The notes below the pieces were generated by a model that was not told where the DNA came from, made no database searches, and saw only the letters and a list, made by a program, of their open reading frames with translations. The position numbers and the translations under genes were made by a program. A DNA stretch of 64,000 nucleotides from Ktedonobacteria bacterium brp13 (GTDB taxonomy: Bacteria; Chloroflexota; Ktedonobacteria; Ktedonobacterales; Ktedonobacteraceae). This document shows, piece by piece, positions 1-8,477 of the stretch; within the stretch, counting starts at the first letter, position 1, and every line of letters starts with the position of its first letter. The stretch lies in assembly GCA_015099395.1 (NCBI GenBank), contig AP024096.1, positions 5,580,001-5,644,000 of the forward strand, in the 5' to 3' direction.

Positions 1-1337
1 CCGCGATAAGTACCGAAGAAGATCCCAAAGAAGAGACGGAACATATAGAAAGCGGTCAGACCAGCCGTAATAATACCCACGAGCCAGAGCAGATAATAGC
101 CGATCCCTCCGGTTGCCTGAGCTTGCGCCAGCACCGAACCAAGGATCTCATCTTTACTCCAGAAACCCGCCAGAGGAAAAATACCACTAATCGCCAGCGC
201 CGCAATCAGGAATGTAATACCCGTCACGCGCAGGCGTCCCCACAGGCCACCCATCTTACGCATATCCTGCTCACCACCCAGAGCATGGATAATGGCACCC
301 GCGCCCAGGAAGAGCAGCGCTTTAAAGAAGGCATGTGTCACCAGGTGGAAGACACCACCATAGTAATTGTGGACACCCTCAGCCATAAACATATAGCCTA
401 ACTGGCTGATCGTCGAATAGGCCAGCACGCGCTTGATATCCAATTGAAAGAGCGCCATACTCGCCGCGAAGAGAGCAGTCAGGCCACCGATACCGGCCAC
501 CACCGCTAACGTCAACGCCGCCTGATCAAAGACCAGGTTCATACGTGCCACCAGATAGACACCGGCTGTCACCATCGTAGCGGCATGGATCAGCGCACTA
601 ACAGGGGTCGGACCTTCCATCGCATCCGGCAACCACATATAGAGCGGTAACTGAGCAGACTTGGCAGCACAGGCCAGGAAGAGCAGCAGCGTAATAGCAG
701 TCGCAGCCGTCCCAAAATTGTGACCAAGCACACTGTGATAATCGAGATGACCAGATTGCGCAAAGATCAAGAATATAGCGATCATCAGACCGAAGTCACC
801 GATGATATTAATCACAAACGCTTTCTGCGCGGCAGCCACCGCTGACGGACGCTGATACCAGAAACCGATCAGCAGGTACGACGCCAGGCCAACCAGACCC
901 CACCCGACCAGCAGGAAGAGCATATTGTTGGCGATCACCAGCATCACCATCGCAAAAATAAAGAAGTTCAGATAGGCGAAGAAGCGCCAGAAGGCGGGAT
1001 CATCATGCATGTAGCCCGCTGAATAGATATGAATCAGCAAGCCAACGCCCGTCACCACCAGCAGCATCACCATCGATAGTGGGTCCAGGTACAGCCCAAA
1101 GTTCAGCGAAAATGTCCCCGCAGTAATCCACGTAAAGACATTCAGATCACTCACTCGCTGAGCAACAGGAGTACCAAGCATCACTACAAAGTTGACAGCG
1201 GACAACACAAAGGCCAGTCCGCAGGCACCCCAGCCAACCGCAAGGATCGCGGCGTGCGAGAACTTCCTGCCAAACAGGCCCAGGATAATAAATCCGAGCA
1301 GGGGCAGCAGAAGTACCCAGAGACTCAGGTTTGTCAT
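1..1337 (-). CDS. nuoL: NADH-quinone oxidoreductase subunit L, 5' part (runs off left edge)
   Basis: This is the proton-pumping membrane subunit of complex I. About 445 N-terminal residues are visible by reading the minus strand from the ATG at 1337. It starts MTNLSLWVLLLPLLG and is a run of transmembrane helices. The antiporter-family signature is present (LPDAMEGPTPVSALIHAAT, then GVYLVAR), as are the conserved lysine region KSAQLPLYMWLPDA and HAFFKALLFLGAG. The reading frame is still open at base 1, so the C-terminal half, including the long lateral helix, lies outside the window. The gene begins 2 bp after nuoK ends, as expected within one transcript. nuoM and nuoN presumably follow beyond the edge. 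Confidence 0.96.
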   Translation of the reverse strand, partial: MTNLSLWVLLLPLLGFIILGLFGRKFSHAAILAVGWGACGLAFVLSAVNFVVMLGTPVAQRVSDLNVFTWITAGTFSLNFGLYLDPLSMVMLLVVTGVGLLIHIYSAGYMHDDPAFWRFFAYLNFFIFAMVMLVIANNMLFLLVGWGLVGLASYLLIGFWYQRPSAVAAAQKAFVINIIGDFGLMIAIFLIFAQSGHLDYHSVLGHNFGTAATAITLLLFLACAAKSAQLPLYMWLPDAMEGPTPVSALIHAATMVTAGVYLVARMNLVFDQAALTLAVVAGIGGLTALFAASMALFQLDIKRVLAYSTISQLGYMFMAEGVHNYYGGVFHLVTHAFFKALLFLGAGAIIHALGGEQDMRKMGGLWGRLRVTGITFLIAALAISGIFPLAGFWSKDEILGSVLAQAQATGGIGYYLLWLVGIITAGLTAFYMFRLFFGIFFGTYR

Positions 1338-1339
1338 AA

Positions 1340-1639
1340 CTAGCCTCGCAGTATGTTCATCTCGTCAATATCGATCTTGTGGCGCGAGCGGAAGATAGAG
1401 ACGATCAGAGCCAGACCTACCACCACCTCAGCAGCGGCAACCGTCAATACCAGAAAGACAAACATCTGTCCATCCGCAGAATCCAGAAAATGGGATAACG
1501 CCACAAACGATAAATTAACGGCATTCAGCATCAATTCAATTGACATAAAAATGATCAGCGGATTCCGCCTGATCAGCACCCCAACCGTGCCGATAGTGAA
1601 CAACACAGCGCTCATTATCAGATATGCAGATAACGGCAT
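1340..1639 (-). CDS. nuoK: NADH-quinone oxidoreductase subunit K
   Basis: Small membrane subunit of complex I, 99 aa, the usual length. Three hydrophobic helices are visible, and the conserved acidic residue sits in the second helix ([17 protein letters not shown]). It takes part in the proton path next to NuoJ. The ATG at 1639 is preceded by AGGAG at good spacing (AGGAGAGAACA). It lies between nuoJ and nuoL. The 84-bp gap from nuoJ is almost filled by a structured repeat, while only 2 bp separate it from nuoL. Confidence 0.97.
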   Translation of the reverse strand: MPLSAYLIMSAVLFTIGTVGVLIRRNPLIIFMSIELMLNAVNLSFVALSHFLDSADGQMFVFLVLTVAAAEVVVGLALIVSIFRSRHKIDIDEMNILRG

Positions 1640-1651
1640 TGTTCTCTCCTA

Positions 1652-1726
1652 CTTACTACTGATCCGAAAACCTGAGTGCAGAGCACTAGCGACGCCAGTC
1701 GCGTTGGTTTTCGGAATAAGATCTTA
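1652..1726 (-). repeat. 75-bp structured intercistronic repeat, copy A (after nuoJ)
   Basis: On the transcribed strand the element starts with the TAA stop codon of nuoJ inside the palindrome TAAGATCTTA. It then forms a 10-bp outer stem (TCCGAAAACC paired with GGTTTTCGGA). The outer stem encloses hairpin GCGAC-TGGC-GTCGC and a second small hairpin AGTGC-TCT-GCACT, giving a three-way junction. It is nearly identical to the copy after nuoE (7889-7964); differences fall in the second hairpin and one outer-stem pair, where C-G becomes U-G. There is no T-tract, so simple termination is unlikely. mRNA processing or stabilisation, or a REP-like mobile palindrome, are possible roles. Confidence 0.85.
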
Positions 1727-2257
1727 TGATGTACGGCGTCCAAATACAAGGGCACCGAGAATTGCAATCACAATCAGTAAGCTCGTCACCTCAAATGGGA
1801 ACAGATACCCATGGAAGAGGGCTAAGCCAAAGGCCTCAGTATTCCCCACACTGGCCACCTTAGCGGAAAGGCTTTCGGCACCAACCGTCTTAGCAGCGGC
1901 ACTCTGAGCACCATTAAAGAGGAGATAGCTCAAAGCACCAACCAGCACCACACCGAGCAATCCGCCAAGCAGACGTTGCCAGGGGAGATGATCCTCCTGT
2001 AAACTGGACTCATTCTGATCCGGGGCCAGCATCGTAACCACGAACAGGAAGAGCACCATAATCGCGCCAGCATAGATCAAGACCTGAACTGTCGCGATAA
2101 ACATGGCCTGTAGTTGCAGATAGAACAGCGCCAGAAACAGCAGAGTGAGGATCAGACTCAAGGCGCTATGAACGGCGTTCTTAAATGCAATTACGCCAAT
2201 TGCGGTAGCCGTCGTCGCTACCGCCAGCACGATAAACGACACAATCGAGATTGTCAT
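1724..2257 (-). CDS. nuoJ: NADH-quinone oxidoreductase subunit J
   Basis: Membrane subunit J of complex I, 177 aa with five predicted hydrophobic segments. The family region AFKNAVHSALSLILTLL and the conserved stretch VQVLIYAGAIMVLFLFVVTML are seen. It works in the membrane arm beside NuoK and NuoH. The start at 2257 follows GAGGAATATAAG. The stop codon TAA is the first three bases of a 75-bp structured repeat shared with the 3' end of nuoE. A 109-bp gap with a long imperfect hairpin separates it from nuoI. Confidence 0.96.
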   Translation of the reverse strand: MTISIVSFIVLAVATTATAIGVIAFKNAVHSALSLILTLLFLALFYLQLQAMFIATVQVLIYAGAIMVLFLFVVTMLAPDQNESSLQEDHLPWQRLLGGLLGVVLVGALSYLLFNGAQSAAAKTVGAESLSAKVASVGNTEAFGLALFHGYLFPFEVTSLLIVIAILGALVFGRRTS

Positions 2258-2285
2258 CTTATATTCCTCAGTCAGGAGCCCGTTA

Positions 2286-2350
2286 TCTCATGTAACTCTT
2301 GCCCGCGCTGCCCCTTTCAGAGCAGTCAGGGCAGAGAGAGGCACATGAGA
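2286..2350 (-). other. Imperfect long hairpin between nuoI and nuoJ
   Basis: TCTCATGT (2286-2293) and ACATGAGA (2343-2350) form an 8-bp outer stem. Inside it, CTCTTGCCC can pair imperfectly with GGGCAGAGAG, and CTGC with GCAG. The element lies in the 109-bp gap between nuoI and nuoJ and has no T-run. It differs in sequence from the repeats after nuoE and nuoJ, but it is likewise a folded spacer within the operon transcript. Confidence 0.5.
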
Positions 2351-2366
2351 CACCGTGCTCGTAACC

Positions 2367-2981
2367 CTATAGCTTTCTTCTATCCTCATCCTGATCCGGG
2401 TTTTCCAGCAGGATATCGCGCTCAACTTTCGTTTCACCCTGTCCCACAGCCGTCGCCGTAGCACGTGAGCCATCGAACACATGTGAAGCTTGCGGAACAG
2501 GCTGTTCCGCATCGGCAGGAGCAGGTTCTGCCCAGGTCTCATTCGAACCGATCGTTGCCTGACCCTCCGGCTCTAAGAGTTGCTCTTTATGATAGATGAG
2601 ATCTTCAGAATAGAATTGAGCCAGTTCGTAGTTCTTCTCCAGCGTAATCGCGCCGGTCGGACAGGCCTGCTGGCAATATCCACAAAAGATACAGCGCAAC
2701 ATATTGATATCAAAGACACGGGAGTAGCGCTCGCCAGGCGAGACCTGATTCTCCGCTGTATTCTCTTCCGCCTCGATATAGATAGCATCAGCCGGACAGG
2801 CACCCGCGCACAGGTAGCAACCGACACAACGCTCCATACCATTATCATAACGATGCAATACATGTCGTCCACGGAAACGTGGTGGCAGTTCGCGCTCTTC
2901 CTCTGGATAGGAGATCGTGGTTGGTTTACGCCGCATATTCTTGAGCGTCGTCGCCATACCCTTAATCATGTCCATTGACAT
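2367..2981 (-). CDS. nuoI: NADH-quinone oxidoreductase subunit I (2x[4Fe-4S] ferredoxin)
   Basis: Peripheral-arm iron-sulfur subunit that passes electrons through clusters N6a and N6b to NuoB. Two CxxCxxCxxxCP motifs are present: C52, C55, C58, C62 and C97, C100, C103, C107, counted from the chosen start. The start at 2981 was chosen because a GGAGGAGG ribosome site lies about 10 bases upstream, although an open frame extends to 3020. The protein has 204 residues, with an acidic, probably disordered tail of some 60 residues after the usual NuoI end. It sits 69 bp after nuoH. Confidence 0.96.
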   Translation of the reverse strand: MSMDMIKGMATTLKNMRRKPTTISYPEEERELPPRFRGRHVLHRYDNGMERCVGCYLCAGACPADAIYIEAEENTAENQVSPGERYSRVFDINMLRCIFCGYCQQACPTGAITLEKNYELAQFYSEDLIYHKEQLLEPEGQATIGSNETWAEPAPADAEQPVPQASHVFDGSRATATAVGQGETKVERDILLENPDQDEDRRKL

Positions 2982-3050
2982 AGCAGCTATTTCCTCCTCC
3001 GCCAGGGTACAAGAGAGCACTATACGCTAGAACCCTCTCCTCCCCGTGCG

Positions 3051-4319
3051 TTAAACCTGTACAGCGGTTGTATCTTGCGTGCCCTGAGATCCCTGTTTGT
3101 CTGCCGACTCCTCTGAAGAGACATCAGGAACGACACGCTCAAACTTCGCCAACCGTACCGACGACGGCAAGACAACCTCGCCATTTGACTCTTCACGGCG
3201 TACACCAGCCAGCAGTCCGCGTCGACGAATCGCGACAAACGCGATGACGATAACAGCCAGACCGATCACGCCACTCACCCACCAGCCCCAATTGAAGGTT
3301 ACAGCCACCGCCGTTACCAGCATATTCAGAACCGCCAGAGGGAGCAGCACCTGCCAGCCCAGGGTCATCAAACGATCATAACGGATACGTGGCAGGGTGG
3401 CACGCACCCAGATAAAGATGAACAGGAAGAACGCAACCTTGATCACATAGACCAGTAGCGAGAGCACAGGAACACTATCGGTCAGGCCAAAGAGGCTCCA
3501 GCCACCAAAGAATAACGATGCCGCAATCGAGCTCACCGTAAACATATTGATGTACTCGGACATCTGATACAGGCTCCAGCGCAGACCGCTATACTCTGTC
3601 AGATAGCCAGCCGTCAACTCTTGTTCAGCCTCTGGCAGATCGAACGGTGCACGGTTCACCTCAGCAAAGGCGGCGATCATATAGATCACAAAACCAAGCG
3701 GCTGTGCCACCACAAACCAACCATGTACCTGCTGATTCACGATCGAATGCAAACTCAGCGTACCCGCCCAGATCAACACACCACCCAGGGCCAGACCCAG
3801 ACTTGTCTCGTAAGAAACCATCTGTGCCGCACTACGCAGAGCACCCAGCAACGAATAGCGGTTTCCAGAAGACCAGCCACCCAGGACGATGCCATAGACA
3901 GCCAGCGACGAAAACGCCAATATATAGAGGATACCGACATTGATATCGCCAATCGAAGGGTCCCAGATACTCGGATGAGCAGCACTCCCACTCCAGTAGT
4001 TGCCAATCGGGATCACCGCGAATGCGCTGATCGCCACCACCACCGAGATCACCGGAGCGATCAGGTAGATCGCCTTGCTCGCCTGCGTTGGGATAATCTG
4101 CTCTTTAAAGGCCATCTTCACGGCATCAGCGAGTGGCTGGAAGAGACCCAGCGGACCGGCACGATTGGGTCCCAGGCGACCCTGGAAGAAGGCCAATATA
4201 CGCCGCTCGATCAACGTCATATAAGCAAAGGCAGTCAGCAAGATAACAATCAGGATAGCACCCTTGATAATCGTCGCGACGATCAGGGCTACCGTTGGAT
4301 TGTTCATAAAACTAAACAT
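3051..4319 (-). CDS. nuoH: NADH-quinone oxidoreductase subunit H
   Basis: Membrane subunit that forms most of the quinone cavity, 422 aa. Typical NuoH segments are visible: [18 protein letters not shown] near the N-terminus, then [20 protein letters not shown], then [12 protein letters not shown]. The start at 4319 is set by a perfect AGGAGG seven bases upstream. Its ATG lies inside the last codons of nuoG (8-bp overlap), indicating translational coupling. The protein carries a soluble C-terminal extension of about 60 residues rich in S, E, D and Q, which makes it longer than the usual 320-350 residues. The open frame upstream of 4319 is only the shadow of nuoG. Confidence 0.96.
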   Translation of the reverse strand: MFSFMNNPTVALIVATIIKGAILIVILLTAFAYMTLIERRILAFFQGRLGPNRAGPLGLFQPLADAVKMAFKEQIIPTQASKAIYLIAPVISVVVAISAFAVIPIGNYWSGSAAHPSIWDPSIGDINVGILYILAFSSLAVYGIVLGGWSSGNRYSLLGALRSAAQMVSYETSLGLALGGVLIWAGTLSLHSIVNQQVHGWFVVAQPLGFVIYMIAAFAEVNRAPFDLPEAEQELTAGYLTEYSGLRWSLYQMSEYINMFTVSSIAASLFFGGWSLFGLTDSVPVLSLLVYVIKVAFFLFIFIWVRATLPRIRYDRLMTLGWQVLLPLAVLNMLVTAVAVTFNWGWWVSGVIGLAVIVIAFVAIRRRGLLAGVRREESNGEVVLPSSVRLAKFERVVPDVSSEESADKQGSQGTQDTTAVQV

Positions 4320-6483
4320 GCAAGACCTCCTGCTCACGCGTTGTGCGCACACCTTGCAGGCCGAGCTCCTCCCAATCGAGTCCCGCATAGAAAGGATTGT
4401 GCTCAGCAATCTCCAACAGAATCTCCTGCGGATCCGCATAGCTCCAATCCTGACCCAGGGCATTCGCGAGAGCGGTAAGGATCTGCCAATCAGCCTGCGC
4501 ACCCGGCAACAGACGCAAAGCACGCCGCACCGCCTGCACATGATGATCAACGTTAGTCATACTGCCATCTTTCTCCGCAAAGGAGACCGCCGGCAACACA
4601 ACATCGGCCTGCCGCACCGTCTCGGTCGGCAACAGTTCCTGCACGACCAGCAGTTCTAGTGCCGGCGAGAGTTGACCCTCAGCAAGATGCTGCACCGGAT
4701 TGGCACCCATCACAAAGAGCGCTTTGATCTGCTCACTGGCCAGGATCTCAGCATAGGATAGGCCAGGCTGCTCCACAGGTTGGTAACCAGGCAGAGCATC
4801 GGGCAACAGACCCATGTCACGCGCACCCAGCGAATTGGCATCTCTGAAAAGAGGCCCAACACCAGCGCCCGGACGATCGATCTGACCGCTCAACACAGCC
4901 AGAGCCTGTAGATCGGCAGCGAGATCCTCCGCCCCAGTTTCAAGGGTTGTCATCTCATCATACAGGATCACAGCAGCCTTCGCAGCGATGATCTCATCCG
5001 CCAGAGCCTGCAACTGCGTAGTGAGCCGTGCACCAAAGGTATCAACACCGGCGCGGATCACCTGATCCTCACGTTGAACCTTCGTACGCAACTCTTCGCG
5101 GCCCTCAAGATTCACCGCTGCATTCTCAAGAACCTGCTTGAGCATAAGCTTGGCAGCGACACCGGTCGTCTGCTCAGGGATCGTCAACTTCAGCGTCGAG
5201 AGACGATCAAGTTCAGTCTCAGCAGAGTTCACAATATAGATCTGTGCACCCTTCTTCAGGGCCTTCTTTATACGCAGATTGAGGATCGGCTGATGGAGAT
5301 AAGGATCACTGCCGATCAGCACAATATGCGAAGCCTGCTCGATCTCGGAGAGGCTATTGGTCATCATCCAGGGCTTGCCGGTCAAACGATCGCGAGCACC
5401 CGGGAATGTACCATGGTGATGATCGATATTCGCGGTTCCGATCACATCGCGCAACAGCTTCTGGAAGAGATAGGTCTCTTCATTGGTTGTGCGCGTCGAA
5501 CCGATACCAGCTACCGACTGAGCACCATTGCGAGCAACGATGTCTTTCACGCGGCTCGCGATATACGAGATCGCCTCCTGCCAGCTTGCAGGAGTCAACT
5601 TGCCATCGCGGCGGATCAGCGGAGTGCGCAGACGCTGGTCACTGTTCACATAATCGAAATCCCAACGACCACGATTACAGAGCCAACCATCATCAACCTC
5701 ATCGTTGTTACGCGACATCAGGCGTGTGATACGATCGACACGACTATCGATACGCGCATTACAGCCAACGCTACAGTTATTACAAATACTCGGCGTCTTC
5801 TTGAGCTCCCAGGGGCGAGCCTTGAAACGATAGGACTGCGCAGTCAGAGCACCGACCGGGCAGATCTCAACCGTGTTACCCGAGAAGACCGAATCAAAAG
5901 CATGGCCTGGCGCGGTCCCGATCTCAGAGCGGAAGCCGCGATTGATCACGACCAGACCATTATCCATCGCAATCTCAGAACTAAAGCGCGTACAGCGCTG
6001 ACAGAGTACACAGCGCTCACGATCCAGATTGATATCCTGGCTCATCGGGATCGGTTTTGGATAGTGGCGCTTATTCAGATCGAAGCGCGTGCTCCCCGGA
6101 CCATGGCGTAACGTGAAATCCTGCAGATCACACTCACCAGCCTTATCACAGATCGGACAGTCTAGCGGATGGTTGATCAACAGGAACTCCAGAGTACCGC
6201 GCCGGGCCTTCAAGACCTTCTCAGTCTTCGTATGCACCACCATACCCTCAGCGACCGGCGTCGTACACGAGGTCTGTGGAGGCTTCGGGATCTTCTCGAT
6301 CTCGACAAAGCACATACGGCAGGCACCCAGCGGAGGCATCTTCTCATGATAGCAATAGATCGGAATCTCTATGCCCGCCTGTTTAGCCGCCGCCCATACC
6401 AGTGTACCGGGAGGAACCGCGACCGGGATATCATCAATCGTCAAATGGACGAGACCGTCGTTTTTTTTCTCTTCTTCTGGCAT
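4312..6483 (-). CDS. nuoG: NADH-quinone oxidoreductase subunit G
   Basis: Large iron-sulfur subunit of the NADH module, 723 aa. The N-terminal [2Fe-2S] ferredoxin domain has C44, C55, C58 and C73. The His-Cys3 [4Fe-4S] motif has H105, C109, C112 and C118. Another cluster motif follows (C158, C161, C164, with CPVG later), then a CNNCSVGC motif that opens the molybdopterin-oxidoreductase-like domain. The start at 6483 was chosen because GAGGTAAC lies at suitable spacing and because it falls 16 bp after the nuoF stop. Upstream in-frame codons to 6525 overlap nuoF and lack a ribosome site. It overlaps nuoH by 8 bp. Confidence 0.97.
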   Translation of the reverse strand: MPEEEKKNDGLVHLTIDDIPVAVPPGTLVWAAAKQAGIEIPIYCYHEKMPPLGACRMCFVEIEKIPKPPQTSCTTPVAEGMVVHTKTEKVLKARRGTLEFLLINHPLDCPICDKAGECDLQDFTLRHGPGSTRFDLNKRHYPKPIPMSQDINLDRERCVLCQRCTRFSSEIAMDNGLVVINRGFRSEIGTAPGHAFDSVFSGNTVEICPVGALTAQSYRFKARPWELKKTPSICNNCSVGCNARIDSRVDRITRLMSRNNDEVDDGWLCNRGRWDFDYVNSDQRLRTPLIRRDGKLTPASWQEAISYIASRVKDIVARNGAQSVAGIGSTRTTNEETYLFQKLLRDVIGTANIDHHHGTFPGARDRLTGKPWMMTNSLSEIEQASHIVLIGSDPYLHQPILNLRIKKALKKGAQIYIVNSAETELDRLSTLKLTIPEQTTGVAAKLMLKQVLENAAVNLEGREELRTKVQREDQVIRAGVDTFGARLTTQLQALADEIIAAKAAVILYDEMTTLETGAEDLAADLQALAVLSGQIDRPGAGVGPLFRDANSLGARDMGLLPDALPGYQPVEQPGLSYAEILASEQIKALFVMGANPVQHLAEGQLSPALELLVVQELLPTETVRQADVVLPAVSFAEKDGSMTNVDHHVQAVRRALRLLPGAQADWQILTALANALGQDWSYADPQEILLEIAEHNPFYAGLDWEELGLQGVRTTREQEVLHV

Positions 6484-6499
6484 TTCGGAGTTACCTCTA

Positions 6500-7828
6500 C
6501 TAATGGGCCGCAGCGGGCTGAGCATCTAGCACCTCTACGTGCTGATGCTGCTGGCTTCCCGGACCAACCATACAATGTCCATGCGTGACATGATACTCGA
6601 ACTCCGCACGGAACTTACGAATGCTACTGCCGACCGGAGTCGTCGCAGCATCACCCAACGGACAGAAAGACTTGCCGGCGATATTATCGCAGATATCCAG
6701 CAACAGGTCGATATCTTTCATCTGCCCATGTCCATGCTCAAGGCGTTCAAGGATCTCAGTCATCCAGAATGTCCCCTCACGACAAGGGGTACATTTGCCG
6801 CACGACTCATCGCGATAGAACTCCGACATACGCAGGACCGCACCCACGATACAGGTATCCTCGTTCATCACGATCACGCCCCCCGAACCCAGCATCGAAC
6901 CGGCCGCCGCCACCGACTCATAGTCCAGCGGAGTATCGAGCGCATCAGGCGTCAGAATAAAGGTAGAGGAGCCACCAGGAATGATCGCCTTCACCTCTTT
7001 ATCGTCCAGGATACCGGCCCCATACTGCTCATCATACAGCAGCGTGCGTAGAGGTATCCCTAACGGCAACTCATAGGTTCCAGGCTTCTTCACATGACCA
7101 CTCAAGCTAAAAATACGCGTCCCTTTACTTTTCTCAGTACCGAAAGAGGCGTACCATTCGGCTCCATTCGCCACAATCGGCGGGATCGTCGCCAGCGTCT
7201 CACAGTTATTAATAACCGTAGGGCCACCATAGAGTCCGACCACCGCAGGGAACGGAGGCTTCAGACGTGGATAGCCACGGCGACCCTCCAGGGATTCCAT
7301 CAGTGCGCTCTCTTCACCACAGATATAGGCACCCGCGCCACGATGGACAATCACATCCAGGCTATAATCGCTACCCAGAATATTCTTGCCAATCAGGCCA
7401 GCGGCATAAGCATCCTGCACAGCCTGCTCAACCTGGCGTGCAGCCAGAGCAAGCTCACCACGAACATAGATAAAAGCCGTGGTCACATTACAGGCATAGC
7501 TCGTGATAATCACGCCCTCCACCAGACGATGGGGGATACGCTCCATAATCACGCGATCTTTACAGGTTCCCGGCTCACTCTCATCACTATTACAGCACAG
7601 GTAGCGCGGCATATTATTTTTCGCCAGAAAGCTCCATTTCATGCCAGTCGGGAAGCCCGCGCCACCACGACCGCGCAAGCCCGAAGCCTTCATCAGATCG
7701 ACCAATTGGTCCGGCTGATACTCATGCAGAGCCTTCGCCAGGGCCTCATAGCCGCCATACTGCCGGTACACATCAAGTTTATCAATACCAGGAACATCTA
7801 CATTCTGTGTCACAACCAGTTCAGGCAT
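6500..7828 (-). CDS. nuoF: NADH-quinone oxidoreductase subunit F (NADH/FMN binding)
   Basis: Subunit that binds NADH and FMN and passes electrons to cluster N3, 442 aa. The glycine-rich NADH site GRGGAGFPTG is at residues 53-62. The FMN region YICGEESALMESLEGRRG is present, and the [4Fe-4S] motif ESCGKCTPCREG lies near residues 340-352, with its fourth cysteine in SFCPLGD. AAGGATG precedes the ATG at 7828. Together with nuoE and nuoG it makes the NADH-oxidising module, so this complex can use NADH rather than ferredoxin or F420 donors. A 133-bp gap containing a structured repeat separates it from nuoE. Confidence 0.97.
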   Translation of the reverse strand: MPELVVTQNVDVPGIDKLDVYRQYGGYEALAKALHEYQPDQLVDLMKASGLRGRGGAGFPTGMKWSFLAKNNMPRYLCCNSDESEPGTCKDRVIMERIPHRLVEGVIITSYACNVTTAFIYVRGELALAARQVEQAVQDAYAAGLIGKNILGSDYSLDVIVHRGAGAYICGEESALMESLEGRRGYPRLKPPFPAVVGLYGGPTVINNCETLATIPPIVANGAEWYASFGTEKSKGTRIFSLSGHVKKPGTYELPLGIPLRTLLYDEQYGAGILDDKEVKAIIPGGSSTFILTPDALDTPLDYESVAAAGSMLGSGGVIVMNEDTCIVGAVLRMSEFYRDESCGKCTPCREGTFWMTEILERLEHGHGQMKDIDLLLDICDNIAGKSFCPLGDAATTPVGSSIRKFRAEFEYHVTHGHCMVGPGSQQHQHVEVLDAQPAAAH

Positions 7829-7888
7829 CTCTGTTCATCCTTTGTTGGGATACGTAATAGAAGCGAGACGAAGGTCTCAGCCCAATGT

Positions 7889-7964
7889 CTTACTACTGAT
7901 CCGAAAACTTGCGTGTGCGAGCACTAGCGACGCCAGTCGCGTTGGTTTTCGGAATAAGATCTTA
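7889..7964 (-). repeat. 76-bp structured intercistronic repeat, copy B (after nuoE)
   Basis: Second copy of the element at 1652-1726. Read on the transcribed strand it begins with the nuoE stop codon TAA within TAAGATCTTA. CCGAAAAC then pairs with GTTTTCGG, and the stem encloses the identical hairpin GCGAC-TGGC-GTCGC. The second hairpin differs (GTGC-TC-GCAC region) and is one base longer. Identity is uninterrupted over the promoter-distal third. The conserved placement at two stop codons in one operon is unlikely to be chance. Confidence 0.85.
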
Positions 7965-8477
7965 GCGCTGTGCACCCTCGGAATAGTTCTCGGAAGACTG
8001 CGCGTTCAGTTCACGATCCAGCTCATCGATAAGAGCATCGGCACTCGCGAACGTCACATTCTCAACGAACTCATCATTGACCTGTAAGGCCGGGGCAGAA
8101 CTACAAGCAGCGATGCACTCAACCCCCATCAACGTATAGCGACCATCGGACGTCGTCTCACCTGCTTTGATGCCCAGACGCTGCTCAATATGAGCCATCA
8201 ACGCATCGCAATTACGTAGATAACACGAGATACTGGTGCAAACCTTGATAACCTTCTTCCCCTTCGGATGAGGATAATACATCGTATAGAAGGATGCAAC
8301 GCTCTCTACATCATGTACCGTCAATCTGAGCACCTCAGCAACGGCCTGTAAGCCCTCGGCAGAGACATAGCCCTCGGCCTCCTGTGCAATATGCAATGAT
8401 GGCATAATCGCCGAGCGCGGAACCGGATAGCGTTCCGCCAGTTCACGCATACGCTGTTTCGCCTGTTCCGATATCAT
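7962..8477 (-). CDS. nuoE: NADH-quinone oxidoreductase subunit E ([2Fe-2S])
   Basis: 24-kDa-type thioredoxin-fold subunit that carries cluster N1a, 171 aa. The four cysteine ligands are seen in CTSISCYLRNC (first two positions) and in VECIAACSSAPAL. It stabilises NuoF in the NADH module. Its ATG overlaps the nuoD stop (ATGA), and GGGAGG lies just upstream inside nuoD, so translation is probably coupled. The stop codon forms the first bases of a structured repeat. Confidence 0.97.
   Translation of the reverse strand: MISEQAKQRMRELAERYPVPRSAIMPSLHIAQEAEGYVSAEGLQAVAEVLRLTVHDVESVASFYTMYYPHPKGKKVIKVCTSISCYLRNCDALMAHIEQRLGIKAGETTSDGRYTLMGVECIAACSSAPALQVNDEFVENVTFASADALIDELDRELNAQSSENYSEGAQR

Noticed and set aside
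3051-4550. Longer nuoH start at 4550
   Set aside because: The extra 77 residues are the out-of-frame shadow of nuoG. The ATG at 4319 has a perfect AGGAGG and starts a normal NuoH.
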